Of a stretch of 31,021 bases of DNA, positions 15,934-24,157 are shown in pieces. The notes under the pieces were generated by a model. That model was not told where the DNA came from, ran no database searches, and saw only the letters and a program-made list of their open reading frames with translations. A program made the translations under genes and the position numbers. Source of the stretch: Rhodothermales bacterium (GTDB taxonomy: Bacteria > Bacteroidota > Rhodothermia > Rhodothermales > JAHQVL01); assembly GCA_041391505.1 (NCBI GenBank), contig JAWKNW010000042.1, positions 1 through 31,021 of the forward strand, in the 5' to 3' direction. Every line of letters begins with the position of its first letter. Within the stretch, counting starts at the first letter, position 1.

Positions 15934-17898
15934 TCAATTTCCACCCGTGTGGTAGGCCAGCGGGGTGCTGCTGCCGGCGGGGGAGACGCGGAGGTAGCCC
16001 TGCATTTCCTGGTGGAGCGCCGAGCAGAAGTCGGTGCAGTAGAACGGATAAACGCCCGGGGAATCCGCTTTCCATTTCAGCGTGCGCGTTTCGCCCGGCA
16101 TGATGAGCAACTCGGCGTTGTTCATCCCCATGATGGCGAAGCCGTGCGGGACGTCCCAGTCCTGTTCCAGGTTGGTGACGTGGAAGTACACATCGTCGCC
16201 GGCGCGGACGCCTTCGATGTTGTCGGGCGAGAAGTGGCTGCGGATGGTCGTCATGTAGACGTGCACCTCGTTGCCGCGGCGCTCGATGCGCGTGTCGCCT
16301 TCGCTTTTCACGGCGTCCGGATGCGTGTTGTCCTGGAGCGCGTAGATCTGCACCTGACGGTCCTTGATGACGCTCGCCGCGATGCCCTGGGCGTAGTGCG
16401 GCTCGCCCATCGTCGGGAAATCGAGGATGATTTTCATCTTGTCGCCGCTGATGTCGATCAGCTGCGCGGCGTGTGCGAGTTCAGGCCCGGTTGGGAGGTA
16501 GCGGTCCTTCGTGATTTTGTTGAGCGCAACGAGGTACTTGCCCCACGGCTTCTGGCTGTCGCCGCCCGGAATCATCAGGTGGCCCACGCTATAATAAACC
16601 GGGATGCGGTCCACGACCTGGAACGTCGACAGGCTCCACTTCACGATCTCGGACGAGATGAACGCCGTGGTATAGGCGTACCCCTTGCCGTCGAATTCGG
16701 TGTGGAGCGGGCCGAGACCCGGGTTCTCCACTTCGCCGGCCACGATCGATTCGTACTTCAGCACCGGGATGCCGTCGATGACGGTCTCGAACTCCTTGTT
16801 CTGGATCGCCTGGATCATCTTCGAGAACGAATGGACAGGAATCACCGTGGCGAGCTTGCCGCCGGCGGCGATGAATTCCCCCGTCGGGTCCACGTCCACG
16901 CCGTGCGGCGACTTCGGCGTCGGCAGGAAATACACCAGATCCGAGCAGCTGCCGGCTTCCAGGATCGTGACGCTCGTCTTGATCTCGCTGCGGGCGATGC
17001 GCGACGAGGGATCCATGTAGTTGTGCGCGTACCGCGCCGGCATCTGCCGGGCGTTGCCGGCGGCCACGCATTCTTCCGCCCGTTTCCAGTTCACCGCCGC
17101 GATGAAATCCTTGTCGTTCTGCGAGGCGTTGATTTCGAGCAAGGTGTTGGCCTGCTCCGAGTTGTAGGACGTGAAGAACATCCATCCGTTGGACGGGCCC
17201 TTGCCGGCGTGCGCGAGGTCGTAGTTGAAACCCGGCACCAGCACCTGGAAGGCGATATCCAGCTTGCCGGGCTCATCGGCCCGGATGAAGGACAGGGTGC
17301 CCTTGAAGTTTTCGGCGTACGAGTCGATCGCCACATCCCGGTTCGGAATCGGCACGGAGAAACGCGTCGAGGCGACGAGGTATTCCGAGTTCGGGGTGAT
17401 GAACGGTGAGCCGTGGTTGCCGGCGGAATTGGGGATCTCGACGATCTCCTCGGTTTCGAACTGCGTGAGATCGATGCGAGCGACGCGCGGCGTGTTGTTG
17501 CCATTGATGAAGATCCAGCGTCCGTCCGGGGCGCCATCCGTCATGGAGAGTTCAGGGTGGTGCGAGTCGTCCCACGGCACGAATCCGTGCGAGGTCATGA
17601 ACATCGGCTTGGTCTCTTCCGAATAGCCCCAGCCGTTTTCGGCGTTCTGCGAAAAGACCGGGATGGTCTTCAGCAAGCGCCCGGAGGGCAGTCCGTGGAC
17701 GGTGATCTGTCCGCTGAATCCGCCCGACATGAAGGCGTAAAATTCGTCGTATTCCCCCGGGGCGACATAGACCTGTTCCGCGGCGCTACTGCCGGAGGTC
17801 GAGGCGGGGCCCGTCATCTGGCAAGCGGCAAAGCTGCCGGCGAGCATCACGATGCCGGCGACAAGCAGCAGGATCGGGTTGATGCGAGTGGTTTTCAT
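15934..17898 (-). CDS. nosZ: Nitrous oxide reductase, clade II (Sec-type)
   Basis: A 654-residue enzyme reducing N2O to N2 in the periplasm. The N-terminus is a Sec signal (LLLVAGIVMLAGSFAAC, possibly a lipobox at Cys26) with no twin-arginine motif, which marks clade II. The seven CuZ histidines can be assigned: His113, His114, His162, His332, His399, His440 and His501 (DSHHPE, NHGSP, PHGVDV, LHTEF, VGHLM, EPHYAQG). The C-terminal cupredoxin CuA site has His585, Cys621, Cys625, His629 and Met632 (CTDFCSALHQEM). Asp replaces the Trp at the CxW position of clade I. All metal ligands are present, so it should be active. It is 39 bp downstream of the cytochrome c gene and is followed by a strong inverted repeat. 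Confidence 0.97.
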   Translation of the reverse strand: MKTTRINPILLLVAGIVMLAGSFAACQMTGPASTSGSSAAEQVYVAPGEYDEFYAFMSGGFSGQITVHGLPSGRLLKTIPVFSQNAENGWGYSEETKPMFMTSHGFVPWDDSHHPELSMTDGAPDGRWIFINGNNTPRVARIDLTQFETEEIVEIPNSAGNHGSPFITPNSEYLVASTRFSVPIPNRDVAIDSYAENFKGTLSFIRADEPGKLDIAFQVLVPGFNYDLAHAGKGPSNGWMFFTSYNSEQANTLLEINASQNDKDFIAAVNWKRAEECVAAGNARQMPARYAHNYMDPSSRIARSEIKTSVTILEAGSCSDLVYFLPTPKSPHGVDVDPTGEFIAAGGKLATVIPVHSFSKMIQAIQNKEFETVIDGIPVLKYESIVAGEVENPGLGPLHTEFDGKGYAYTTAFISSEIVKWSLSTFQVVDRIPVYYSVGHLMIPGGDSQKPWGKYLVALNKITKDRYLPTGPELAHAAQLIDISGDKMKIILDFPTMGEPHYAQGIAASVIKDRQVQIYALQDNTHPDAVKSEGDTRIERRGNEVHVYMTTIRSHFSPDNIEGVRAGDDVYFHVTNLEQDWDVPHGFAIMGMNNAELLIMPGETRTLKWKADSPGVYPFYCTDFCSALHQEMQGYLRVSPAGSSTPLAYHTGGN

Positions 17899-17937
17899 GG
17901 CATTGGCCTCTGTATTGGATGCGTTGGGTGGCGTGGG

Positions 17938-18438
17938 TTAAGGTTGGTTTTCTTTGTTTTCCGGGCCCTCATCGGCGGCCTTGCGGAGGTATTCGAGCAG
18001 GGCGCGCGCTTCGTCCTGCGTCAGATTCTGGCTGGGCATGGGCGTCATGAACTGGGCGAGCATCTTGCGCGCTTCCGGGTGTTTTTCGACCATCTCCGCC
18101 GGGTTCAGCATCATGTTCATGACGTAGGCCGGGGTGCGGCGCGTCAGCACGTCACCCAGCGCAGGGCCGACGTACCGCTCGCCGAGCTTGTGACAGGCCA
18201 TGCATTTCATTTTGAAGCTCTCCTCGCCCGACTGCGCCAGGGCGTCGTCGATCGGACCCAGGTTCACGCTGGTGATCGGGCCGATGCCGTCGCGGAGCTG
18301 GGCTTCGCTCAGGCCGTTCGTCTGGGCCGCCGGCGCGGCAGGCGCTTCGGCGTCGCTGCCGCCGCAGCCGGCGAGAGGGAGGAGGCTGGCCACGATCAGG
18401 AGGAGCGCGGCGATCGGTAGGCGAGTTTCGGGTTTCAT
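17938..18438 (-). CDS. Cytochrome c lipoprotein upstream of nosZ
   Basis: A 166-residue protein with lipobox LAGC (Cys25), a low-complexity linker and one haem motif CMACH (79-83). A Met ligand is likely in TPMPSQN. It directly precedes nosZ and follows the Rrf2 regulator, so it is a probable electron donor to NosZ, a common place for a cytochrome in clade II clusters. The start ATG at 18438 is chosen because the signal peptide starts there; an upstream frame extension overlaps the Rrf2 gene and has no family likeness. The putative Rrf2 operator lies 11 nt before the start. A paralogue is at 11324. Confidence 0.9.
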   Translation of the reverse strand: MKPETRLPIAALLLIVASLLPLAGCGGSDAEAPAAPAAQTNGLSEAQLRDGIGPITSVNLGPIDDALAQSGEESFKMKCMACHKLGERYVGPALGDVLTRRTPAYVMNMMLNPAEMVEKHPEARKMLAQFMTPMPSQNLTQDEARALLEYLRKAADEGPENKENQP

Positions 18439-18448
18439 TTTGGATATC

Positions 18449-18466
18449 GGACTATTTTGTCTTATT
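18449..18466 (-). promoter_or_regulatory. Putative Rrf2 operator before the cytochrome c-nosZ operon
   Basis: On the plus strand GGACTATTTTGTCTTATT. It shares GTCTTA, a T-rich 6-nt spacer and a GGAC/GAC half-site with the two sites before the Rrf2 genes. It is 11 nt upstream of the cytochrome start and touches the stop codon of the Rrf2 gene. The left arm is the weakest of the three. Placement beyond the likely -10 suggests repression. Confidence 0.55.
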
Positions 18467-18902
18467 AAGGGGCAAAAAAAGAGGCCGGCAGGTTGGCGTC
18501 GCCGTCTGCCATCGCCAGCCGGGCGATCGACAGCTGCGCGAAGCCGCGGCGCAGGCAGGCACGGGTCTCGTTCCAGTGCGCATGCAGCGGGCAGGGCGCT
18601 TCCTGGCTGCAACCGGGCATGCCCAGGACGCACGCCTCGAACAACCCCGGGCCGTCGATCGCGACCACGACATCGTGCAGCGTCAGCTGCTCCGGATCCG
18701 CGTGCAGCATCACGCCGCCTTGCGGGCCCTTGCGCGAATCGACCACGTGCTGACTGGCCAGCTCGGCGAGAATCTTGGACAAGAAGGAGCCGGGAATCGA
18801 CAACGCCTCGCTGATCTCGTGAACCGGGACGAACCGGTCGCGCCCCTCACGTGAGAGATACACCAGCGACTGGATGCCATATGTGCAGCGTTTCGACATC
18901 AT
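18465..18902 (-). CDS. Rrf2-family regulator with cluster-type cysteines (copy 1, next to nos)
   Basis: A 145-residue protein with an N-terminal winged helix (SKRCTYGIQSLVYLSREG, ISEALSIPGSFLSKILAELASQHVVDSRKGPQGG) typical of Rrf2. Three cysteines in CVLGMPGC and then PC give C-x6-C-x5-C, close to the C-x5-C-x5-C of IscR and NsrR that holds an Fe-S cluster. This fits a sensor for NO, O2 or cluster status. It is the gene before the cytochrome-nosZ operon, with which it is collinear. Starts at 18902 or 18899 (MM) are the likely ones; a longer frame to 18980 lacks family likeness and would include the operator. Confidence 0.88.
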   Translation of the reverse strand: MMSKRCTYGIQSLVYLSREGRDRFVPVHEISEALSIPGSFLSKILAELASQHVVDSRKGPQGGVMLHADPEQLTLHDVVVAIDGPGLFEACVLGMPGCSQEAPCPLHAHWNETRACLRRGFAQLSIARLAMADGDANLPASFFAP

Positions 18903-18911
18903 TTCGTATAG

Positions 18912-18930
18912 AAGACTCTTTTGTCTTAAT
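18912..18930 (-). promoter_or_regulatory. Putative Rrf2 operator before Rrf2 copy 1
   Basis: AAGACTCTTTTGTCTTAAT: arms AAGAC and GTCTT around six bases, the best palindrome of the three sites. It ends 10 nt before the ATG at 18902. Upstream on the minus strand are TTGACG and GATATTC, which could be -35 and -10 boxes, so the site would cover the transcription start. Autoregulation is an inference. Confidence 0.6.
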
Positions 18931-18998
18931 TGAATATCGGAAAGGAAACGGCACCCGTCAAGCGCGGTGGCTGATGTCACGGTTTCTTCATAATCGGG

Positions 18999-19433
18999 TC
19001 AGCTCCCGGACAGCCGCAAGCCCAGCCGGTTGATGTCCGCGGCGAGGTCGGCGACGGTTGTGCCGGCGAACAGGGATTCGATCTGGGCGCGCTGCGGGCC
19101 CCACTGCTGGTGGAGCGGGCAGGGGTGGTTTTTGTCGCACGAGGGCAACCCCAGGACGCACTGCGTGAAGATGGCGTCACCGTCGATCGCCACCACGAGG
19201 TCGCGCACGGGGATCGCCGCGGCCGGCCGGCCAAGCCGGATGCCGCCGTGCGGGCCCTTGAGCGACTGCAGGATGCCGGCCTCCGTCAGTTTCTGGAAGA
19301 TCTTGGTCAGAAAGTGAAACGAGATGTCGAGGTCGTCGCTGATCTTTCGGATGGATACGTGGCCCGCCTCGCCGAGCGAGACGAGGTGGAGCACGGCGCG
19401 GATGCCGTATTCGCAGCTTTTGGAGAGCAGCAT
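18999..19433 (-). CDS. Rrf2-family regulator with cluster-type cysteines (copy 2)
   Basis: A 144-residue Rrf2 protein: winged helix with SKSCEYGIRAVLHLVSLGEAG and FLTKIFQKLTEAGILQSLKGPHGGI. The cluster motif CVLGLPSC…PC again has C-x6-C-x5-C spacing, followed by PLHQQW where copy 1 has PLHAHW. It is a paralogue of copy 1 and is 96 bp upstream of it on the same strand. The two may respond to different signals or form a cascade. The start ATG at 19433 is 11 nt after a third copy of the shared operator. Confidence 0.9.
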   Translation of the reverse strand: MLLSKSCEYGIRAVLHLVSLGEAGHVSIRKISDDLDISFHFLTKIFQKLTEAGILQSLKGPHGGIRLGRPAAAIPVRDLVVAIDGDAIFTQCVLGLPSCDKNHPCPLHQQWGPQRAQIESLFAGTTVADLAADINRLGLRLSGS

Positions 19434-19443
19434 GGCGGTATTA

Positions 19444-19461
19444 GGAGTCCTTTGTCTTAAT
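19444..19461 (-). promoter_or_regulatory. Putative Rrf2 operator before Rrf2 copy 2
   Basis: GGAGTCCTTTGTCTTAAT: the right half GTCTTAA is identical to the site at 18912, the spacer is six bases, and the left arm TTAGGAG matches the ideal TTAAGAC at five of seven positions. It is 11 nt upstream of the start codon, as at the other two sites. Confidence 0.55.
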
Positions 19462-19590
19462 CGCCCAATCTAACCCCGCGGGTCGTGCCGGCCAAGCTGT
19501 GGGCCGAGATTTCACAGGAACGGCGACGCGGCGGCAACCTTGCCGGCCTTGCCGCATTCCAGCCCCATCGCCGACAAACGACCGCACCCC

Positions 19591-21543
19591 ATGGATCGCG
19601 AACCCGCCCTGAGCCCCACCCTGCGCCGGCTGCTGACCGTCTCGCTGGTGCTTGTGCCCGTGCTCTTTTTCGCCCTGCTCGAAGGCGGGTTGCGGCTGTT
19701 CGGGTATGGGGCGGACTACCCCCTGTTCATCCCGGTACCCGAATACGAGGGCTATCTCTATCAGAATCCGGAGGTCGCACGCCGGTATTTCAAGGTGCAG
19801 AAAAACGTCCCGACGAGTCTGCGGGATTACTTCAAGGCGGACAAGGACAGCGCGATCTACCGCATCTTCATTCAGGGCGGGTCGACCGCCGCCGGCTACC
19901 CGCTCTACTATGGCGGCAGCTTCTCGCGGATGCTCGAACAACGGCTGCTGCAGACCTTCCCAGGCCGCAATGTCGAGGTGGTCAACACGGCCATGGCCGC
20001 GGTCAACTCGTACACCTTGCGGGACCTCGTCGGCGAGATCATCAACCAGCGGCCGGACATGGTGGTCATCTACGCCGGCCACAACGAATATTACGGGACG
20101 CTGGGCGTCGGCTCGGCGGAGTCGTTCGGGCGCAGCCGATGGGCGGTCAACCTGTACCTCCGGCTGCAGGGATGGCGGATCGTGCAGCTGCTCCAGAACA
20201 CGCTGCAGGGGGCCGCATCCGCCGTGGCCGAAGAGCGCCCGGAGGACCTCCCCGGCAACACGATGATGAGCCGGATCGTCCGCGAGCAGTCGATTCCCCT
20301 CGGCAGCCCGCTCTACAGGCTGGGTCTGGACCAGTTCCGGGGCAACCTTCGCGATATCCTCACCCGGTATCGGGAAGCCGGCATCCCCGTCCTGATCGCC
20401 ACGGTAGCGAGCAACGAGCGCGATCAGCGGCCATTCAACAGCGGGCTGCTGCCCGGCACGGACGCGCAGGACTGGGAGGCGCGATACGGGGATGCGCGGG
20501 AGGCGCTGGCCGCCGGCGACACGGCCCAGGCGCTCGCCGCGCTGGCTTCGCTCGTGCGTCTGGACACCACGTCGGCCGACGCCTGGTATGCGTACGGCCG
20601 CGTCCTGGACGCCGCCGGCCGGCCCGATGCGGCGCGCGACGCCTTCATCGCGGCGCGGGAATACGACCAGCTGCGGTTCCGCGCTCCGCTGGCGATCAAC
20701 GACGTCATCCGTGAGGAGGCGGCCCGCGCCGGCGCGACGGTCGTGGAGGTCGAGGACGCCCTGCGCCGGGCGTCGCCGGAGGGCATCATCGGGCGCGAGA
20801 CGATGCTCGAACACCTCCACCCGAATGTCGAAGGCTATTTCGTGATCGCGGATGCGGTATACGAAGCCATGCGCGCCCGGCGCGATATCGGGGACTGGAC
20901 GATGCCGGTCGGCCGGGAGGAAGCGCGGCGCGAGGTGCTCTTTACGGCGGTCGACTCGATGACGGCGGGGTTCCGGGTGCGTCAGCTGATGAATAGCTGG
21001 CCGTTTCAGCCGATCGGCCAGCAGGGCCCGGAGGTGACGCCGCTGACCGACGACCCGATCGAACGGATCGCCTTCGACCTGTACAAGCGGCGGGTGAGCT
21101 GGTACCAGGCCACGGATGCCTTGCGGGGGGTGTACGAGGAGCGGGGCGACTACCACAACGCGCTCAAAACCTGTCTGGCGCTCATCCAGGAATATCCGTT
21201 CGCCGTGCCACCCTACCTCCTCGCCGGCAACGTGCTCGTCAAGCAGCGCCGCTTCGCCGACGCCGTCGAGTACTTCCTCGCCGCCGACGAGCGCGGCCCC
21301 TCCGCGGCGGCGCAGCGGATGATCGGCAGCATCTACCTCCAGCAGAATCGCCGGAAAGAGGCCATAAGGTGGCTCGAACGCTCGCTGACGCTCGAGCCCG
21401 ACGATGCGCAGGCGCAGTACAACCTGGCCGGCGCTTACGCCCTCGACGCCCGTTTCGACGACGCGCGCGCGCTCCTTAATCGCCTCCTCGTCCGCCACCC
21501 CGACCACGCCGATGCGAAGCGGATGCTCGGAAGCCTCCCCTGA
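19591..21543 (+). CDS. SGNH-hydrolase-like protein with inserted and C-terminal TPR repeats
   Basis: A 650-residue protein. A membrane anchor or signal lies at residues ~13-31 (LLTVSLVLVPVLFFALLEG). It is followed by an SGNH/GDSL-like fold: nucleophile Ser98 in FIQGGSTAAG, Asn near residue 165 in YAGHNEYYG, and the Asp/His block replaced by EHLHPN near 407. A TPR-like pair of helices is inserted before the last block (residues ~293-363), and further TPRs occupy ~505-650. Substrates of such proteins are not known; esterase activity on cell-envelope glycans is possible. The ATG at 19591 is preferred; one at 19540 would add 17 residues before the membrane segment. It is divergent from the Rrf2 genes. 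Confidence 0.8.
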   Translation: MDREPALSPTLRRLLTVSLVLVPVLFFALLEGGLRLFGYGADYPLFIPVPEYEGYLYQNPEVARRYFKVQKNVPTSLRDYFKADKDSAIYRIFIQGGSTAAGYPLYYGGSFSRMLEQRLLQTFPGRNVEVVNTAMAAVNSYTLRDLVGEIINQRPDMVVIYAGHNEYYGTLGVGSAESFGRSRWAVNLYLRLQGWRIVQLLQNTLQGAASAVAEERPEDLPGNTMMSRIVREQSIPLGSPLYRLGLDQFRGNLRDILTRYREAGIPVLIATVASNERDQRPFNSGLLPGTDAQDWEARYGDAREALAAGDTAQALAALASLVRLDTTSADAWYAYGRVLDAAGRPDAARDAFIAAREYDQLRFRAPLAINDVIREEAARAGATVVEVEDALRRASPEGIIGRETMLEHLHPNVEGYFVIADAVYEAMRARRDIGDWTMPVGREEARREVLFTAVDSMTAGFRVRQLMNSWPFQPIGQQGPEVTPLTDDPIERIAFDLYKRRVSWYQATDALRGVYEERGDYHNALKTCLALIQEYPFAVPPYLLAGNVLVKQRRFADAVEYFLAADERGPSAAAQRMIGSIYLQQNRRKEAIRWLERSLTLEPDDAQAQYNLAGAYALDARFDDARALLNRLLVRHPDHADAKRMLGSLP

Positions 21544-21556
21544 TGCACCGCAGCGC

Positions 21557-22738
21557 TCACTGCCGACCGAGCTCCATCACCACGTTGTACATCTTGCCTT
21601 CGCGGAACACACCCAGGTGGACGGCGTCGCCGGGGCGGAAGTCGGTGAGGCGGGCCGCCAGATCCACCTGGCCGGCGATGGGCTCGTCCTCGAACGTGAG
21701 AATGACGTCGTAGGGTTTAAAGCCGGCCTTGTCCGCCGGCGAGCCGGGATCGACATCGCGCACGATGAATCCGCGCTGTTCGGCGAGGCCGAGCGCTTTG
21801 GCGATCCGCTCGTTCACGTCCCATCCGCGCAACCCGGTATAGTAGGAGCGATCGACCTGCCCGTTGTCCTTTAGCTCCTGCACGATGCGCATCACCTTTT
21901 CCGCCGGCACGGCGAACCCGAGGCCGATCGATCCGCCGCCGCCCGAGGTGTAGATGAAGGTGTTGACCCCGATGACCTCGCCGAGCGCGTTGATGAGCGG
22001 GCCGCCGGAATTCCCCTGGTTGATGGACGCGTCCGTCTGAATCATGTCCCGATAGATGCGGTTCTCCTGCGGCTGGAAGTCGCGTCCGGTGCCGGATACC
22101 ACGCCGACGGTGACCGTCGGCTCCGAGGCTTCGAAAAGGCCGAACGGATTGCCCAGCGCGATGGCCCATTCGCCCGGGATGGCCTGGCCGTTCGTGGCGA
22201 ACGAGAGAAAGTGGAGGTCCTCCGGGGGATTCACCTTGATGAGCGCCAGGTCGCTGGCTTCGTCGCTTCCGATCAACTCGGCTTCCAGCGTCGCGCCGTC
22301 CATGAAGGCGACGGTGATCTTGGCCGCGTTGTGGGCCACGTGTTCGTTGGTGACGATGTAGCCGTCGGGGGAAATGACAAAGCCCGATCCCACGCTCTGG
22401 ACCTGCTGTTCGTAGACCCGGCTGCGGCTGCGGCCGTAGAAAAATTCCATCCAGGGATCGGAAAACGGATCCCGATACTCCACCCGTTGCACGGCGATCA
22501 CGTTGACGCTGACGACGGCCGGGCTGGCGATCTCCACGGCCCGGGTGATGGCGGTCGTCCGGCTCTCGTAGAGTTGATCGGTGACGGCGGCGAGGGCCTG
22601 GGGCTGCTGCGGCATGGCGTCGGTCGCCTGCTGCTGGGACTGGGCTTCACGGTTGCAGCCAACGCCGAGAAGGGCGATGATCAGGATCAGGGTGTGGCGC
22701 AGCGAGCGCGTGAAACGCAAGGGCGTTACGGTCATCAT
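21557..22738 (-). CDS. HtrA/DegP-like serine protease lipoprotein with one PDZ domain
   Basis: A 393-residue protein with lipobox LLGVGC (Cys28), a trypsin-like domain with His133 (TNEHVAHN), Asp163 (SDLALI) and Ser244 (QGNSGGP), and a single C-terminal PDZ domain (~295-390; GFIVRDVDPGSPADKAGFKPYDVI). It acts in the periplasm on misfolded proteins. One PDZ domain makes it DegS-like in layout, but the lipid anchor replaces the membrane helix. It converges with the SGNH gene, 13 bp apart, and is followed upstream by a 189-bp gap before the divergent M20 gene. An alternative start is Met2. Confidence 0.93.
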   Translation of the reverse strand: MMTVTPLRFTRSLRHTLILIIALLGVGCNREAQSQQQATDAMPQQPQALAAVTDQLYESRTTAITRAVEIASPAVVSVNVIAVQRVEYRDPFSDPWMEFFYGRSRSRVYEQQVQSVGSGFVISPDGYIVTNEHVAHNAAKITVAFMDGATLEAELIGSDEASDLALIKVNPPEDLHFLSFATNGQAIPGEWAIALGNPFGLFEASEPTVTVGVVSGTGRDFQPQENRIYRDMIQTDASINQGNSGGPLINALGEVIGVNTFIYTSGGGGSIGLGFAVPAEKVMRIVQELKDNGQVDRSYYTGLRGWDVNERIAKALGLAEQRGFIVRDVDPGSPADKAGFKPYDVILTFEDEPIAGQVDLAARLTDFRPGDAVHLGVFREGKMYNVVMELGRQ

Positions 22739-22927
22739 GACGTTGCGTAAGGATCACATCGACATTCGTTTCGACGAAAGCCTACGTGATGAAATGGGGT
22801 TGGTTTCTGGAAGATACGAGGAGAATCCGTCGCGTGGGTCACCGGCTTGAAATCCTCGCCGGCATTCTGCATTCTTCAGGAATCGCCCTCCGTCATCCAC
22901 GGATTTATCTCCGGATTCGCGCACCCC

Positions 22928-24157
22928 ATGCCGCTCCCCATCGATCGTTCCCGTTTTTTAGCCTCCTTCGACGCCCTGGCAGCCATCGGCGCCATCCCGG
23001 GCGGCGGGGTCCAACGGCTGGCCTTTTCGCCGGAGGACCGCGCCGGCCGCGACTGGGTCGAGGCCCGGATGCGCGGGCTGGGCCTGGAGGTATCGATCGA
23101 CGCCATCGGCAACCTGCTGGGCGTCCGCGCGGGGACGACCGATGCGCCGATGGTCCTGATCGGCTCGCATGTCGATACCGTGGGCACCGGGGGCCGCTTC
23201 GACGGCAGCCTCGGCGTGCTCGCCGGCCTGGAGGCCGTGGCCGCTCTCAACGACGCAGACATCGCCACCCGCTGCCCGATCGGCGTGGCGGCGTTCGTCA
23301 ACGAAGAGGGCGTCCGCTTCATGCCGGACATGATGGGCAGCCTTTACGCGACAGGGCAGCTCGAGGCGCAGGGCATCCGCGAGATCGTCGGGGTGGACGG
23401 GACGACCATCGGCGACAACCTGGACCGCAACGCCTTCGCGGGCGATCGGGAATGGCGGCATCTACCGATTGCGGCGTTTCTGGAGTTGCACATCGAACAG
23501 GGTCCCGTGCTGGAACGCGAAGGCCTGACCATCGGGGTCGTCGAGGGCGTCCAGGGGCTGTCGTGGACCGAGGTCGTCTTCGAGGGGGCATCCAACCACG
23601 CCGGCACGACGCCGATGGCGCTGCGTCGCGATGCCGGATATGCCGCCGGCGCGCTCATCCGGTTTGTTCGCGAACTGGCCGCTGCCGCCGGCGAGCCCCA
23701 GCGCGCCACGGTCGGTTCGGTTCGGCTCGTTCCGAATCTCATCAACGTGATCGCCCGCGAGGCGATCGTCACGGTCGACCTGCGGCATCCCGAGGCCGGC
23801 GCGCTGGACGCCGCCGAGCAGCGCGTGGAGGCGTTCGTCCACGAGACGGCGGCGGGCGAGGGGCTGCGGGTGCGGCTGCGTCGTCTGGCGCGCGTCGAGC
23901 CGGTCTCGTTCGACGACGCGCTCATCGCCCGGGTGCAGGCGGCGGCGGACGGTCGGGGCTACGCGAGCCGGCGGATGATCAGCGGCGCGAGTCACGACGC
24001 GCAGATCATGGCGTCCCGGTATCCCACCGTGATGCTGTTCGTGCCCAGCCGGGGCGGCGTGAGCCACGATGTGACCGAATACACCGCGCCTGAGCACCTG
24101 GCGGCCGGCGTGGAGGTGTTGCTGGATGCGGCGCTCGCCACCGCCGGCGTGGCCTAG
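22928..24157 (+). CDS. M20-family Zn-dependent amidohydrolase (N-carbamoyl-amino acid hydrolase / allantoate amidohydrolase-like)
   Basis: A 409-residue cytoplasmic enzyme of the hydantoinase/carbamoylase branch of M20. The di-metal ligands are visible: His81 in GSHVDT, Asp92 in GRFDGSLGV, Glu126/Glu127 in NEEGVRF, His188 in ELHIEQGPVLE and His380 in GVSHDVTEY. A lid/dimer domain lies between (~205-320; NHAGTTPM). It would hydrolyse N-carbamoyl-L-amino acids, allantoate or ureidoglycolate; the substrate cannot be assigned and no hydantoinase or allantoinase is nearby. The start at 22928 is chosen from the usual family beginning. The stop overlaps the VTC gene stop by 4 bp in convergent orientation. 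Confidence 0.9.
   Translation: MPLPIDRSRFLASFDALAAIGAIPGGGVQRLAFSPEDRAGRDWVEARMRGLGLEVSIDAIGNLLGVRAGTTDAPMVLIGSHVDTVGTGGRFDGSLGVLAGLEAVAALNDADIATRCPIGVAAFVNEEGVRFMPDMMGSLYATGQLEAQGIREIVGVDGTTIGDNLDRNAFAGDREWRHLPIAAFLELHIEQGPVLEREGLTIGVVEGVQGLSWTEVVFEGASNHAGTTPMALRRDAGYAAGALIRFVRELAAAAGEPQRATVGSVRLVPNLINVIAREAIVTVDLRHPEAGALDAAEQRVEAFVHETAAGEGLRVRLRRLARVEPVSFDDALIARVQAAADGRGYASRRMISGASHDAQIMASRYPTVMLFVPSRGGVSHDVTEYTAPEHLAAGVEVLLDAALATAGVA

Noticed and set aside
15928..17409. 493-codon plus-strand frame opposite nosZ
   Set aside because: Antisense shadow; nosZ has every copper ligand.
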